64,000 nt of DNA from Allomesorhizobium sp043769475 (GTDB lineage: Bacteria > Pseudomonadota > Alphaproteobacteria > Rhizobiales > Rhizobiaceae). This document shows positions 1 to 7,523 of this stretch, piece after piece. A program made the translations under genes and the position numbers. The notes under the pieces are model-generated. The model had not been told where the DNA came from. It made no database searches and saw only the letters and a program-made list of their open reading frames with translations. Position 1 is the first letter of the stretch; every line of letters starts with the position of its first letter. The DNA lies in NCBI RefSeq assembly GCF_043769475.1, contig NZ_CP171729.1, positions 4,898,001 to 4,962,000 on the forward strand, written 5' to 3'.

Positions 1-2
1 GA

Positions 3-167
3 ATAGCGCCTCCAGTCCACAAGATGCTATCCGGCGGAATCGTAACGGCGGTGGTTCTGCCAGGCGATTTTGCTATGCCGCCGCCTGGCCCCGATCTCCG
101 CGAGACGTTCGAACCGTCCCCCAGCCTTGATCCGTCGTGCACCTTACGGCGCCGCGCGTCTTCTTAG
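3..167 (+). other. Possible 3' end of a gene cut by the window edge
   Basis: The third forward frame is open from the first bases to a TAG at 165-167, giving about 54 residues with many prolines. It could be the C-terminus of a gene entering from the left. Codon third positions are mixed and I recognise no family, so this may equally be non-coding. The rest of the gap up to 372 holds only the repeat at 316-385. Confidence 0.15.
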
Positions 168-315
168 CCGCGCAAAGGACGCTGTAAGACTTTGAATCCG
201 CACATCGCGCTTCCCGATGCGCTAGATGGTTGGGTGGGGGTGAGAACCGCGCCGATCGTCTCCGAATTGCCCTTCTTTTGCGTCAAATCAGGCAGGAAAT
301 CCCATATCCTCTTTA

Positions 316-385
316 CCTCCCCACAAGGGAGGGGGTCGTCAGCGCCGTGCTTTCCATATGCGATAGCTTCCCTCATGGGGGAGGG
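316..385. repeat. Palindromic intergenic repeat (copy A)
   Basis: A short hairpin of CCTCCC and GGGAGG around CACAA is followed by a tract at about 335-367 that recurs at about 35112-35144 (cgtcagcgcc, then tccatatgcga). The repeat runs over the stop codon of the cyclase gene, so its last codons (Phe-Pro-Pro-Pro) come from repeat DNA. This looks like one of the small mobile palindromic families common in rhizobial genomes. Confidence 0.55.
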
Positions 386-1602
386 AAAACCGCCAGTTCC
401 GGATCGAGCGTGAACAATTCCTGGGCGCGGCCAACGCCGCGCAACGCGTAGCGGCCCACCGAGACGAGCTTCGCCCCCTCCGCTTCGGGCAGCGACGCGC
501 GGAAGGCGGCTGAAAAGAGAACGTCGCGATCGGCTGAACTGCACATCGACGCGATGCGGCTCACCTCGTTCACCGCCTGGCCGACGACGGTGAAGTCGAG
601 CCGGTCCTTGCTGCCAATGTTTCCGTAGAAGACGTCGCCGATATGCAGCCCGAGATAGATCGACGTGGTCGGCCTTCCTTCGGCTTCGCGGCGCTCGTTG
701 AGCTCGGCCAGCCGCAACCTCAGCTCCGCCTCGGCCCGCAGCGCCGAGCAGCAGGCCTCCTCGGGATCGTCGGCGGTGAAGATCGCCAGTATGCCGTCAC
801 CGATGAGCTTGAGCACGTCGCCGCCGGCGCCGTGGACGGCCGAAATGACCGCCTCGGCGTAGTCGTCCAGCAGCGGGATCAACTGGTCGGAGGCGATGCT
901 TTCGGAAAGCGCGGTATAACCCTGCATGTCCGAAAACCACAGGACGGCGTTTATCTTTTCGACCACGCCGCGCGACATGCGGCCCTGGAGCACGCGCCGG
1001 CCGGCGTCCCGGCCGAGATAGGCCTCGACCAGCGATTCCGCCACCCGCGCCAGCGATGTCGATTTGATCGCCAGTCCGAGCATGGGCACCAGGCGGCGCA
1101 GCGCGGCAAGGTCGGCGTCTGTGAAGCCGCCGGGTTGCGCCGTTGACCAGCGCGACATGAAGCAGTCCATCTCGCCGATGGCGACCTCCCGGTTGAAGCG
1201 CTGGATCATCGCGAAATAGTCGGTCTGCCCTTCCGCCCGCAGTTCCGCAAGCAGCGGGAAGTCTTCCGTCTCGCCCGCGTCGAGGCGGCGGCGCAATTCG
1301 CTGTCTTCGCTTTGCAGCAGATAGTAGAACGGACTTCTCTGCCATTCCTCGCTATAGGAGCTGTCGTCGCTCGGCCCATATTCCGAAACGGGCGTTGCGA
1401 GCGGCCGGTCGCGGTCCCAGAAAAACGCGCGGCCCTCATAGACCGGATGCAGCGTGTCGATGATCGCGACTGCCCGCGAAAGAGCGAGGCCCGCTTCCAC
1501 GCAGCGCTCGCAAAAGCCGTGTAGCAGCGCGAGTTCGCCATCGCCGGCGAGCCCGCGATCGGCCAGCCATGCCGCTATTTTGTCTATGTCGTCCCGGTCC
1601 AT
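373..1602 (-). CDS. Adenylate/guanylate cyclase domain protein
   Basis: A class III nucleotide cyclase of 409 residues that would make cAMP or cGMP from the nucleotide triphosphate. The N-terminal half (about 1-210) is a helical region of unknown role without clear membrane segments. The catalytic domain starts near residue 220. The two metal-binding aspartates are visible in FSDMQGYT and GDGILAIF, and the late block RLDFTVVG followed by NEVSRI fits the base-recognition and transition-state residues. The ATG has a GAGG ribosome site 5 bases upstream. It is a single gene, separated from the amino-sugar cluster by a strong hairpin. Its C-terminus is formed by a repeat. Base specificity cannot be read with certainty; adenylate cyclase is more likely for this family. 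Confidence 0.85.
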   Translation of the reverse strand: MDRDDIDKIAAWLADRGLAGDGELALLHGFCERCVEAGLALSRAVAIIDTLHPVYEGRAFFWDRDRPLATPVSEYGPSDDSSYSEEWQRSPFYYLLQSEDSELRRRLDAGETEDFPLLAELRAEGQTDYFAMIQRFNREVAIGEMDCFMSRWSTAQPGGFTDADLAALRRLVPMLGLAIKSTSLARVAESLVEAYLGRDAGRRVLQGRMSRGVVEKINAVLWFSDMQGYTALSESIASDQLIPLLDDYAEAVISAVHGAGGDVLKLIGDGILAIFTADDPEEACCSALRAEAELRLRLAELNERREAEGRPTTSIYLGLHIGDVFYGNIGSKDRLDFTVVGQAVNEVSRIASMCSSADRDVLFSAAFRASLPEAEGAKLVSVGRYALRGVGRAQELFTLDPELAVFPPP

Positions 1603-1655
1603 GCTTGCCTCGGCCGACTGATTTACAGTGCCGGCTCAAGCTTTCAACCGGCGCT

Positions 1656-1696
1656 GGAGCCCTTTTCCATTCCGATCCGGATCGGAATGGGGCTCC
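1656..1696 (-). terminator. Strong hairpin, probable terminator of the leftward sugar operon
   Basis: A perfect 24-bp palindrome (1667-1690, halves CCATTCCGATCC and GGATCGGAATGG) is extended by GGAGCC at 1656-1661 and GGCTCC at 1691-1696. It lies after the last gene of the leftward operon and before the cyclase gene. There is no clear T-run, so it may act as an RNA 3'-end stabiliser rather than a simple terminator. Confidence 0.5.
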
Positions 1697-1710
1697 AACT
1701 GCTGACTTCT

Positions 1711-1783
1711 GGCATGATCTTGTCCGAAAAGTCTGCAACTTTTCGCTATGCGGACCTTCGGTTCGGGATCACGCTCTGCCAAT
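1711..1783. repeat. Rhizobial palindromic repeat
   Basis: The tract starting gcatgatcttgtccgaaaa and ending near gggatcacgctc resembles a palindromic repeat that is very common between genes in Rhizobiales (GATCTTNTCCGAAAA, then TTTTCGGGATCATGC). Here the middle is partly degenerate. It overlaps the 3' end of the ATPase gene. Confidence 0.5.
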
Positions 1784-2773
1784 TACCCTGCCGTCGGCGC
1801 CAAAGCGATAGGTTTTGGCCGGATCGGGCGTGGCATAGATCGCCGCGCCGGGCTCGGCGTCGTAGACGCCGAAGATACGCACTGTCAGCAGGCCTGCCTT
1901 TTCCGTGTCGATATAGAGGTTGGTGTCGGCGCCGAGATGCTCGGCGTGGATGACCGTGCCTTTCCAGGTGCCGGCATGGGGATCGACGGTGATGTGTTCG
2001 GGACGGACGCCGAGCGTCTTGGCCGTCTCGCCAAGCCGGGCGCCGTCGACAAAATTCATCTTGGGCGAGCCGATGAAGCTCGCGACGAATTCGTTTGCCG
2101 GCGAATTATAAAGTTCCATCGGTGCGCCGACCTGCTCGATCTGGCCGTTGTTGAGCACCACGATCTTGTCGGCCAGCGTCATCGCCTCGACCTGGTCGTG
2201 GGTGACGTAGACCATCGTCGCGGCGAGGCGGCGGTGCAGCTGCGCGATTTCGAGCCGCGTATTGACGCGCAGCGCGGCGTCGAGATTGGAAAGCGGCTCG
2301 TCGAAGAGAAAGAGCTTCGGTTCGCGCACCACCGCGCGGCCGATGGCAACGCGCTGGCGCTGGCCGCCGGAAAGCTCGGCCGGCCGGCGCTCCAGATAGG
2401 GTTCAAGCGACAGCATCGAGGAGGCGATGCCGACGCGCCGTGCGATCTCGTCGGCGGGTTCGCCGGCCTGCTTCAGGCCGAGGCTCATATTGTTCTTCAC
2501 CGTCAGATGCGGGTAGAGCGCATAGGTCTGGAACACCATGGCGATGCCGCGTCTGGCCGGCGGGACGTTGCCGACATCGTTACCGTCGATCAGCACCTTG
2601 CCGGAGGTCGAATCCTCGAGCCCGGCGATGATGCGCAACAGCGTGGACTTGCCGCAGCCGGACGGCCCGACGAAGACGACGAACTCGCCGTCCGTCACCT
2701 CCAGGTCGATGCCTTTCAGCACCTCGACCGAGCCGAAGGATTTTCTGATGTTTTCGATTTTCAGCGAGCCCAC
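1769..2773 (-). CDS. Sugar ABC transporter ATP-binding protein (UgpC/MalK type)
   Basis: The ATPase of a CUT1-type sugar importer, acting on the cytoplasmic side. It shows Walker A GPSGCGKST, signature LSGGQRQRVAIGRA, Walker B LFLFDEPLSNLD and the switch histidine in YVTHDQVEAMTLADK, with the extended regulatory C-domain typical of UgpC/MalK. The GTG start at 2773 is chosen because it lies 20 bases after the preceding gene and gives the normal N-terminus (VGSLKIENI), about 334 residues. A longer reading from a TTG at 2839 would overlap that gene. It is the last gene of the leftward amino-sugar operon and presumably powers the two permeases at 4.0-6.0 kb. Confidence 0.88.
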   Translation of the reverse strand: MGSLKIENIRKSFGSVEVLKGIDLEVTDGEFVVFVGPSGCGKSTLLRIIAGLEDSTSGKVLIDGNDVGNVPPARRGIAMVFQTYALYPHLTVKNNMSLGLKQAGEPADEIARRVGIASSMLSLEPYLERRPAELSGGQRQRVAIGRAVVREPKLFLFDEPLSNLDAALRVNTRLEIAQLHRRLAATMVYVTHDQVEAMTLADKIVVLNNGQIEQVGAPMELYNSPANEFVASFIGSPKMNFVDGARLGETAKTLGVRPEHITVDPHAGTWKGTVIHAEHLGADTNLYIDTEKAGLLTVRIFGVYDAEPGAAIYATPDPAKTYRFGADGRVIGRA

Positions 2774-2792
2774 GGCCAATCCGATCCAGTTT

Positions 2793-3857
2793 CTAAAGGG
2801 TGACGGCGCGGCCGGAGCGCACGCTTTCGTCCGCCGCAAGGCAGACGCGCAGCGATTTCACAGCGTCGTCCATGTGGCGGTTCAAATCCAGGTTCTCGCG
2901 GACCGCCTTCAGCAAAAAGGCCTGCTCGCGGTCGCAAAGCTCCTGGTGACCCGGCTCGTCGGTCATCGAAAGCTCCTGGTCTGGAGATGCGAACTTTCCG
3001 TCCGCGCCGGTCGCGGCGCTGTGCACGCGGATCATATTGGTCTTGGTATGGGCATCCACGTCGTCCGACTTCGTCGCGCCCTCGTTCATGACTATCGAGA
3101 CGCAGCCTTGCGGCGAGATCACGTCCTTCACGAAAAAAGCAGTTTCCGACATCATCGGCCCCCAGCCGGCCTCGTACCAGCCGACCGAGCCGTCGTCGAA
3201 CAGCACCTGCAGATGGCCGTAATTGTACATGGACGGGTCGATCTCGTCGGTCAGCCGCAGGCCCATGCCGCGCACCTCGACAGGTTTTGCGTCGGTGATC
3301 TGGCACATCACGTCGAGATAGTGGACGCCGCAGTCGACGATCGGCGAGGTCGTTTGCATCAGCGCCTTGTGCGTCTGCCAGGTCGATCCGCTGGACTGCT
3401 GGTTGAGATTCATGCGAAAGACGTAAGGGCCGCCGAGCTTACGCGCTTCCTCGATCAGCCGCATCCATGACGGATGATGGCGGAGAATATAGCCGATGGC
3501 GAGTTTGCGGCCGTTCGCCTTGGCTGCGGCGACAACGCGCTCGGCGTCGGCGACGGTGGTAGCGAGCGGCTTTTCGACAAAGACGTGACAGCCGGTTTCC
3601 AGAGCCATGACCGCATAATCGGCATGGCTGTCGGAATAGGTGTTGATCGAGGCCACGTCGGGCTGGAGGTCGCGCAGCGCATCCTCGAAGGAGCGGCGGA
3701 TCTCGTAGCCGCCGAGTTCGGCGGGCAGCGGCACGTCCGAGCGGTTGACCAGCGAGACGATCTCGAAGCCCGGGTTGTTGTGATAGGCGAGCGCATGGCT
3801 GCGGCCCATGTTTCCAAGTCCGGCGACGAGGACGCGAAGGGGTTTGTCAGCGTTCAT
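2793..3857 (-). CDS. Gfo/Idh/MocA family oxidoreductase
   Basis: An NAD(P)-dependent sugar oxidoreductase of about 354 residues. The N-terminal Rossmann fold starts with VLVAGLGNMGRSHA, and the family motif EKPLA follows near residue 90; the C-terminal half is the alpha/beta substrate domain. The ATG at 3857 has GGAAG upstream at a good distance and is preferred over a TTG at 3884. It lies between the permease and ATPase genes of the importer, so it probably modifies the imported amino sugar or a derivative. The exact substrate cannot be read from sequence. Confidence 0.82.
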   Translation of the reverse strand: MNADKPLRVLVAGLGNMGRSHALAYHNNPGFEIVSLVNRSDVPLPAELGGYEIRRSFEDALRDLQPDVASINTYSDSHADYAVMALETGCHVFVEKPLATTVADAERVVAAAKANGRKLAIGYILRHHPSWMRLIEEARKLGGPYVFRMNLNQQSSGSTWQTHKALMQTTSPIVDCGVHYLDVMCQITDAKPVEVRGMGLRLTDEIDPSMYNYGHLQVLFDDGSVGWYEAGWGPMMSETAFFVKDVISPQGCVSIVMNEGATKSDDVDAHTKTNMIRVHSAATGADGKFASPDQELSMTDEPGHQELCDREQAFLLKAVRENLDLNRHMDDAVKSLRVCLAADESVRSGRAVTL

Positions 3858-3954
3858 TGCGGGCTTCCAAATTGCGATGTCCAACTGCCTTTACTGGGAA
3901 GTCGGCGCAGCCGCTCACCGCCCTGCCGGTGGACAGCTTCGACGTCGGCGATCC

Positions 3955-3996
3955 CCCTCTCCCCGTCTTTCACGGGGAGAGGGTAAGGGTGAGGGG
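3955..3996. repeat. Palindromic repeat in the operon gap
   Basis: A 12-bp perfect stem, CCCTCTCCCCGT and ACGGGGAGAGGG with a CTTTC loop, is followed by taagggtgagggg. The identical 12-bp stem recurs at 6117-6145 in another gap of the same operon. It lies between the oxidoreductase gene and the inner permease gene. Confidence 0.7.
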
Positions 3997-4026
3997 CGGC
4001 GCTAACTTTTGAAGAGAGTGCTTGTC

Positions 4027-4866
4027 TCACTTCACAGCTCCCGAAGTGATGCCGCGGATCAGCTGCCGCGAGAAGATGAGGTAGAGGACGAGCACCGGCA
4101 GGATCGCCAGCGAAAGTGCCGCCAGCACCGCATTCCAGTTGGTGACGTACTGGCCGATGAAGAGCTGCGCGCCGAGCGTGACGGTCTTGGTCGCCTCAGA
4201 GGGCGCGAGGATCAGCGGGAACCAAAGGTCGTTCCAGATAGGGATCATGGTGAAGACCGCGACCGTCGCCATTGCGGGTCTGACCAGCGGCAGGACGAGG
4301 CGGAAAAAGATGCGGTATTCGGAAAGCCCGTCGATGCGCCCGGCATTCTTCAAATCGTCCGAGACCTGCTTCATGAATTCCGACAGGATGAATACGGCGA
4401 GCGGCAGGCCTTGCGCCGTGTAGACCAGGATCAGCGCGGTCAGCGTGTTGACCAGCCCGCTCGCCACCATCAGCTGCAGGATCGCCACCGTGCCGAGTCG
4501 GATGGGGATCATGATGCCCAGCGCCAGATAGAGGCCCATCAGCGAATTGCCGCGAAAGCGGTATTCCGACAGCGCGAACGCCGCCATGGCGCCGAACAGC
4601 AGCACCAGGAACAGCGACATGACGGTGACGATGAAACTGTTCTGGAAATAGAGGAAGAAATCGCCCTGGTTCAGCACCGTCGTGTAACCGATCAGGTCGA
4701 AGGTCTCGGTCGTGGGCGGCGCCAGCGGCGAGCGGAAGATCGCGTTGCGCGACTTAAAGGAGTTGACGACGATGACGACGACCGGAAACAGCGCTATGGC
4801 CGTATAGGCGAGCAGCACGGCATGGGCGGCGATGCTGCGGGGGACGGAGCGGGTGGCGATGCTCAT
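4027..4866 (-). CDS. Sugar ABC transporter permease (MalG type)
   Basis: An inner-membrane subunit of a CUT1 sugar importer, 279 residues with six predicted membrane helices. It has the permease EAA-type loop near IDGLSEYRIFFRLVLPLVRPA, which contacts the ATPase, and the C-terminal ITSGAVK tail typical of MalG-like subunits. The ATG at 4866 has GAGG upstream and is preferred over a TTG nine codons earlier. It pairs with the permease at 5066-5989. The gap between the two holds a large repeat. Confidence 0.88.
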   Translation of the reverse strand: MSIATRSVPRSIAAHAVLLAYTAIALFPVVVIVVNSFKSRNAIFRSPLAPPTTETFDLIGYTTVLNQGDFFLYFQNSFIVTVMSLFLVLLFGAMAAFALSEYRFRGNSLMGLYLALGIMIPIRLGTVAILQLMVASGLVNTLTALILVYTAQGLPLAVFILSEFMKQVSDDLKNAGRIDGLSEYRIFFRLVLPLVRPAMATVAVFTMIPIWNDLWFPLILAPSEATKTVTLGAQLFIGQYVTNWNAVLAALSLAILPVLVLYLIFSRQLIRGITSGAVK

Positions 4867-4890
4867 GTGGCGGTCCTCGCCAAGCTGGAG

Positions 4891-5024
4891 CACTCCTCAT
4901 CCGACCTCCCCTTCGACAAGCTCAGGGTCGGCCACCTTCTCCCACAACGGGAGAAGGACGAACGCGCTCCTCCCTTCTCCCCTTGTGGGAGAAGGTGTCG
5001 CCGAAGGCGACGGATGAGGGGTGT
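4891..5024. repeat. Composite palindromic repeat between the permease genes
   Basis: Outer arms actcctcatccg and cggatgaggggt flank two hairpins built from ccttctccc and gggagaagg, plus a small GTCGCC/GGCGAC hairpin. The same modules recur at about 22400-22560. The arrangement fits rhizobial mosaic intergenic elements. It sits inside an operon and may affect expression of the inner permease relative to the outer one. Confidence 0.65.
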
Positions 5025-5065
5025 TCCAGGAATCGGGGCGCATGGCGTGCTCATCTTCTCACCCC

Positions 5066-5989
5066 TCAGAACTGATATCGACGCAGCCGCGTTTGCACGG
5101 CAAACAGGTAGAGACATACGCCGGTGAGGATGATGAAGAACATCATCGAGGCGATAGTCGATCCCATGTACGGGTCGCCGGTTTGCAGCTGGAAGCCGAA
5201 GAAGGTGCGGTAGAGGAAGGTGCCGAGAATGTCGGTCGAAAAATTCGGTCCGGCGAGAGCGCCCTGCGCCGAATAGATCAGGTCGAAGGCGTTGAAATTG
5301 CCGACGAAGGTCAGGATCGAGATGATGCCGATCGACGGCAGGATCAGCGGCAGCTTAATCTTCCAGAACTGCGCCATGCCGGTGACGCCGTCGCATTCGG
5401 CGGCCTCGATCACCTCATCGGGGATCGACAGCAGCGCAGCGTAGATCAGCATCATCGGAATGCCGACGAACTGCCAGACCGAAATCAGCCCGAGCGTCGT
5501 CAGCGCATATTGCTCCTTGCCGAGCCACGGCGTGAACAGGCTTTTCAACCCGACGAGGTCGAGCAGGTTGGGCGCGACGCCCCATAGCGGGCTGAGAATG
5601 AGCTTCCAGGCGAAGCCGACGATGACGAAGGACAGGATGGTCGGGATGAAGATGGCGGTGCGGTAGAAGGCGGAAAAGCGCAGTCTGGGCGACGACAGGA
5701 GCGCTGCCAGCACGACGCCGATCGGGTTCTGCACCAGCATATGGATGATGAAGAACCACGTGTTGTTCCACAGCGCGTTCCAGAAGCTCGCGGCCCAGCG
5801 CGGATCGAAGAACAGTGTGCGGAAATTGTCGAGGCCGGCAAACACGCGCGTCTGGCCCTCGGCGTTGAACAGCGAAAGCTGCAGCGTGCCGAACAGCGGC
5901 ACGATCATGACCGCCGTATAGACCAGCACCGCCGGCGCCAGGAACACGGCGATGTGCCAGCGGATTGGCTTTTTGATTTCGGTAGCCAT
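5066..5989 (-). CDS. Sugar ABC transporter permease (MalF type)
   Basis: The partner inner-membrane subunit of the CUT1 importer, 307 residues with six predicted helices. The first helix begins near residue 13, and the ATPase-contacting loop reads EAAECDGVTGMAQFWKIKLP. The start is an ATG at 5989 in MATEIKKPIRW. It follows the binding-protein gene in the same direction with a 268-base gap filled by repeats. With the binding protein, the MalG-like permease and the ATPase it forms a complete importer. The neighbouring genes point to N-acetylglucosamine or related amino sugars as substrate. Confidence 0.88.
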   Translation of the reverse strand: MATEIKKPIRWHIAVFLAPAVLVYTAVMIVPLFGTLQLSLFNAEGQTRVFAGLDNFRTLFFDPRWAASFWNALWNNTWFFIIHMLVQNPIGVVLAALLSSPRLRFSAFYRTAIFIPTILSFVIVGFAWKLILSPLWGVAPNLLDLVGLKSLFTPWLGKEQYALTTLGLISVWQFVGIPMMLIYAALLSIPDEVIEAAECDGVTGMAQFWKIKLPLILPSIGIISILTFVGNFNAFDLIYSAQGALAGPNFSTDILGTFLYRTFFGFQLQTGDPYMGSTIASMMFFIILTGVCLYLFAVQTRLRRYQF

Positions 5990-6039
5990 GCGTGTCGTCT
6001 CGCGCCTTCCCGGTTTGCGCCAATTCTCAGGAGACAGAG

Positions 6040-6250
6040 CTGCCCCTCACCTGCCTGCCGGCATCCTCTCCCCGCAAGAGCGGGGAGAGGAGAGCTGGCC
6101 GCAACGCTGACGACCCCCCTCTCCCCGTTCTTCACGGGGAGAGGGTAAGGGTGAGGGGCAGCGCCGGCAATCGAATTTGGGCGGGGCGAAGCAATCGCAT
6201 GCACCCACCGCTCACTCGTTCGCGACCCTCCCCACAAGGGGGAGGGTAAG
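6040..6250. repeat. Run of palindromic repeats between permease and binding-protein genes
   Basis: Three hairpins lie in a row. The first is CCTCTCCCCGC/GCGGGGAGAGG at 6065-6090 with an AAGA loop. The second is CCCTCTCCCCGT/ACGGGGAGAGGG at 6117-6145, identical in stem to the copy at 3955-3983. The third is ACCCTCCCC/GGGGAGGGT near 6226-6248. No gene is supported here. The hairpins directly follow the binding-protein gene, where RNA stabilisation is common. Confidence 0.65.
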
Positions 6251-6257
6251 AGGAGCC

Positions 6258-7523
6258 TTACTTAGCCGGCTTGTACCAGCTGTCGAGGCCGTCCTGCAGT
6301 GCCTTGGCCGCCGCTTCCGGCGTCTCGGTGCCGTTGATGACATTGGCCGACTTCACCCAGGTCTCGTTCTCCAGGTTAGGCGTGCCGCGCGACAGGATCT
6401 GGTAGGTCGAGCGGATGGTCGACTTGCACTTCTCTCGCCAGGCCACGAATTCCTGGGCGAGCGGATCTTCGATCTTCACCGGTGTCGAGGACAGGCTGAA
6501 GAAGCCCGGCAGCGCGTTGGCGTAGATCGTGGCGAAGTCCGGCGAAGCGACCCAGGACAGGAATGTCTTGGCCGCGTCGGCGTTCGGGCTCTTCGAGTTC
6601 AGGCCGATCGCGATATCGTTATGGTCGGAGATGTAGCATTCGTCGCCGGCGGCCTTCACCGGCGGAGGGAAGGCGCCCATCTTGAAGGTGTCCTGGACCT
6701 GGGTGCGGAACGGCGCGATCTCCCACGAGCCGGCCGGGTAGATGGCGGCGCGACCGAGCGTGAAGAGGTTCTGGCTGTCCGGATAGCTCTGCGCCTCGAA
6801 GCCGTCGCCGAGATAGTCCTTCCACTTGGCGAGCGTGGCAAAGGGCTCGACCCAGGCCGGGTCCGTCAGCTTCTGCTCGCCCTTAATCAGCGCGAGACGG
6901 CCTTCCTCGCCTTTCCAGTAGTTCGGGCCGATGTTCTGGTAGCCCATGGTCGCGGCTTCCCAGAGGTCCTTGGTGCCCATAGCCATCGGAATGTAGGTGC
7001 CGTCGGCCTTGATCTTCTCCAGCGCGGCGAAGAATTCTTCCTCGGTGGCCGGCACAGTGATGCCCAGCTGCTGGAAGGCATCGGCGTTGTAGATGAAGCC
7101 GTGGATGACGGACGCCATCGGGACGCAGAAATCGGCCGCGCCGTCGTCGGTGGTCCAGGCAGACTTGGCGACATCGGAGAAGTTCTCCATGCCGGGCAGG
7201 TCGGCGAGATTGGCGAGGTGGCCCTTGTTGTAGAGTTCGAGCGACGCGTCGAAGGGACGGCAGGTGATGAGGTCGCCCGCAGAGCCCGCATCGAGCTTGG
7301 CGTTGAGCGCGGCGTTGTACTCGGTCGGGGCGGACGGCGCGAACACCACCTTGATGCCGGGGTTCTTGGCCTCGAAGGCCGGGATCAGCTTTTCCTGCCA
7401 GATGGCGAGGTCGTCGTTACGCCAGCTTTCGATGGTGATCGTCTTGTCCTGGGCGATAGCAAGCCCGGCCGTGCCGAGAATGCTGGACGCCATCAGAAGC
7501 GTAGTCAGTGCCTTGTTCCTCAT
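6258..7523 (-). CDS. Sugar ABC transporter substrate-binding protein
   Basis: The periplasmic binding protein of the amino-sugar importer, 421 residues. The ATG at 7523 begins a normal signal peptide (MRNKALTTLLMASSILGTAG, ending near AIAQ), and AGGGAG lies 8 bases upstream, so translation can begin here on its own. The mature part is a family 1 extracellular solute-binding protein. No stop codon separates this gene from murQ upstream, so it is also the C-terminal half of a longer open frame (6258-8483). The importer set is completed by the two permeases and the ATPase downstream. Substrate is inferred from context as GlcNAc, a chitin oligomer or a MurNAc-type sugar. Confidence 0.88.
   Translation of the reverse strand: MRNKALTTLLMASSILGTAGLAIAQDKTITIESWRNDDLAIWQEKLIPAFEAKNPGIKVVFAPSAPTEYNAALNAKLDAGSAGDLITCRPFDASLELYNKGHLANLADLPGMENFSDVAKSAWTTDDGAADFCVPMASVIHGFIYNADAFQQLGITVPATEEEFFAALEKIKADGTYIPMAMGTKDLWEAATMGYQNIGPNYWKGEEGRLALIKGEQKLTDPAWVEPFATLAKWKDYLGDGFEAQSYPDSQNLFTLGRAAIYPAGSWEIAPFRTQVQDTFKMGAFPPPVKAAGDECYISDHNDIAIGLNSKSPNADAAKTFLSWVASPDFATIYANALPGFFSLSSTPVKIEDPLAQEFVAWREKCKSTIRSTYQILSRGTPNLENETWVKSANVINGTETPEAAAKALQDGLDSWYKPAK

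Noticed and set aside
3857..3884. Longer start (TTG) for the oxidoreductase at 2793
   Set aside because: The ATG at 3857 has GGAAG upstream and places the Rossmann strand at the usual distance; the TTG has no ribosome site.
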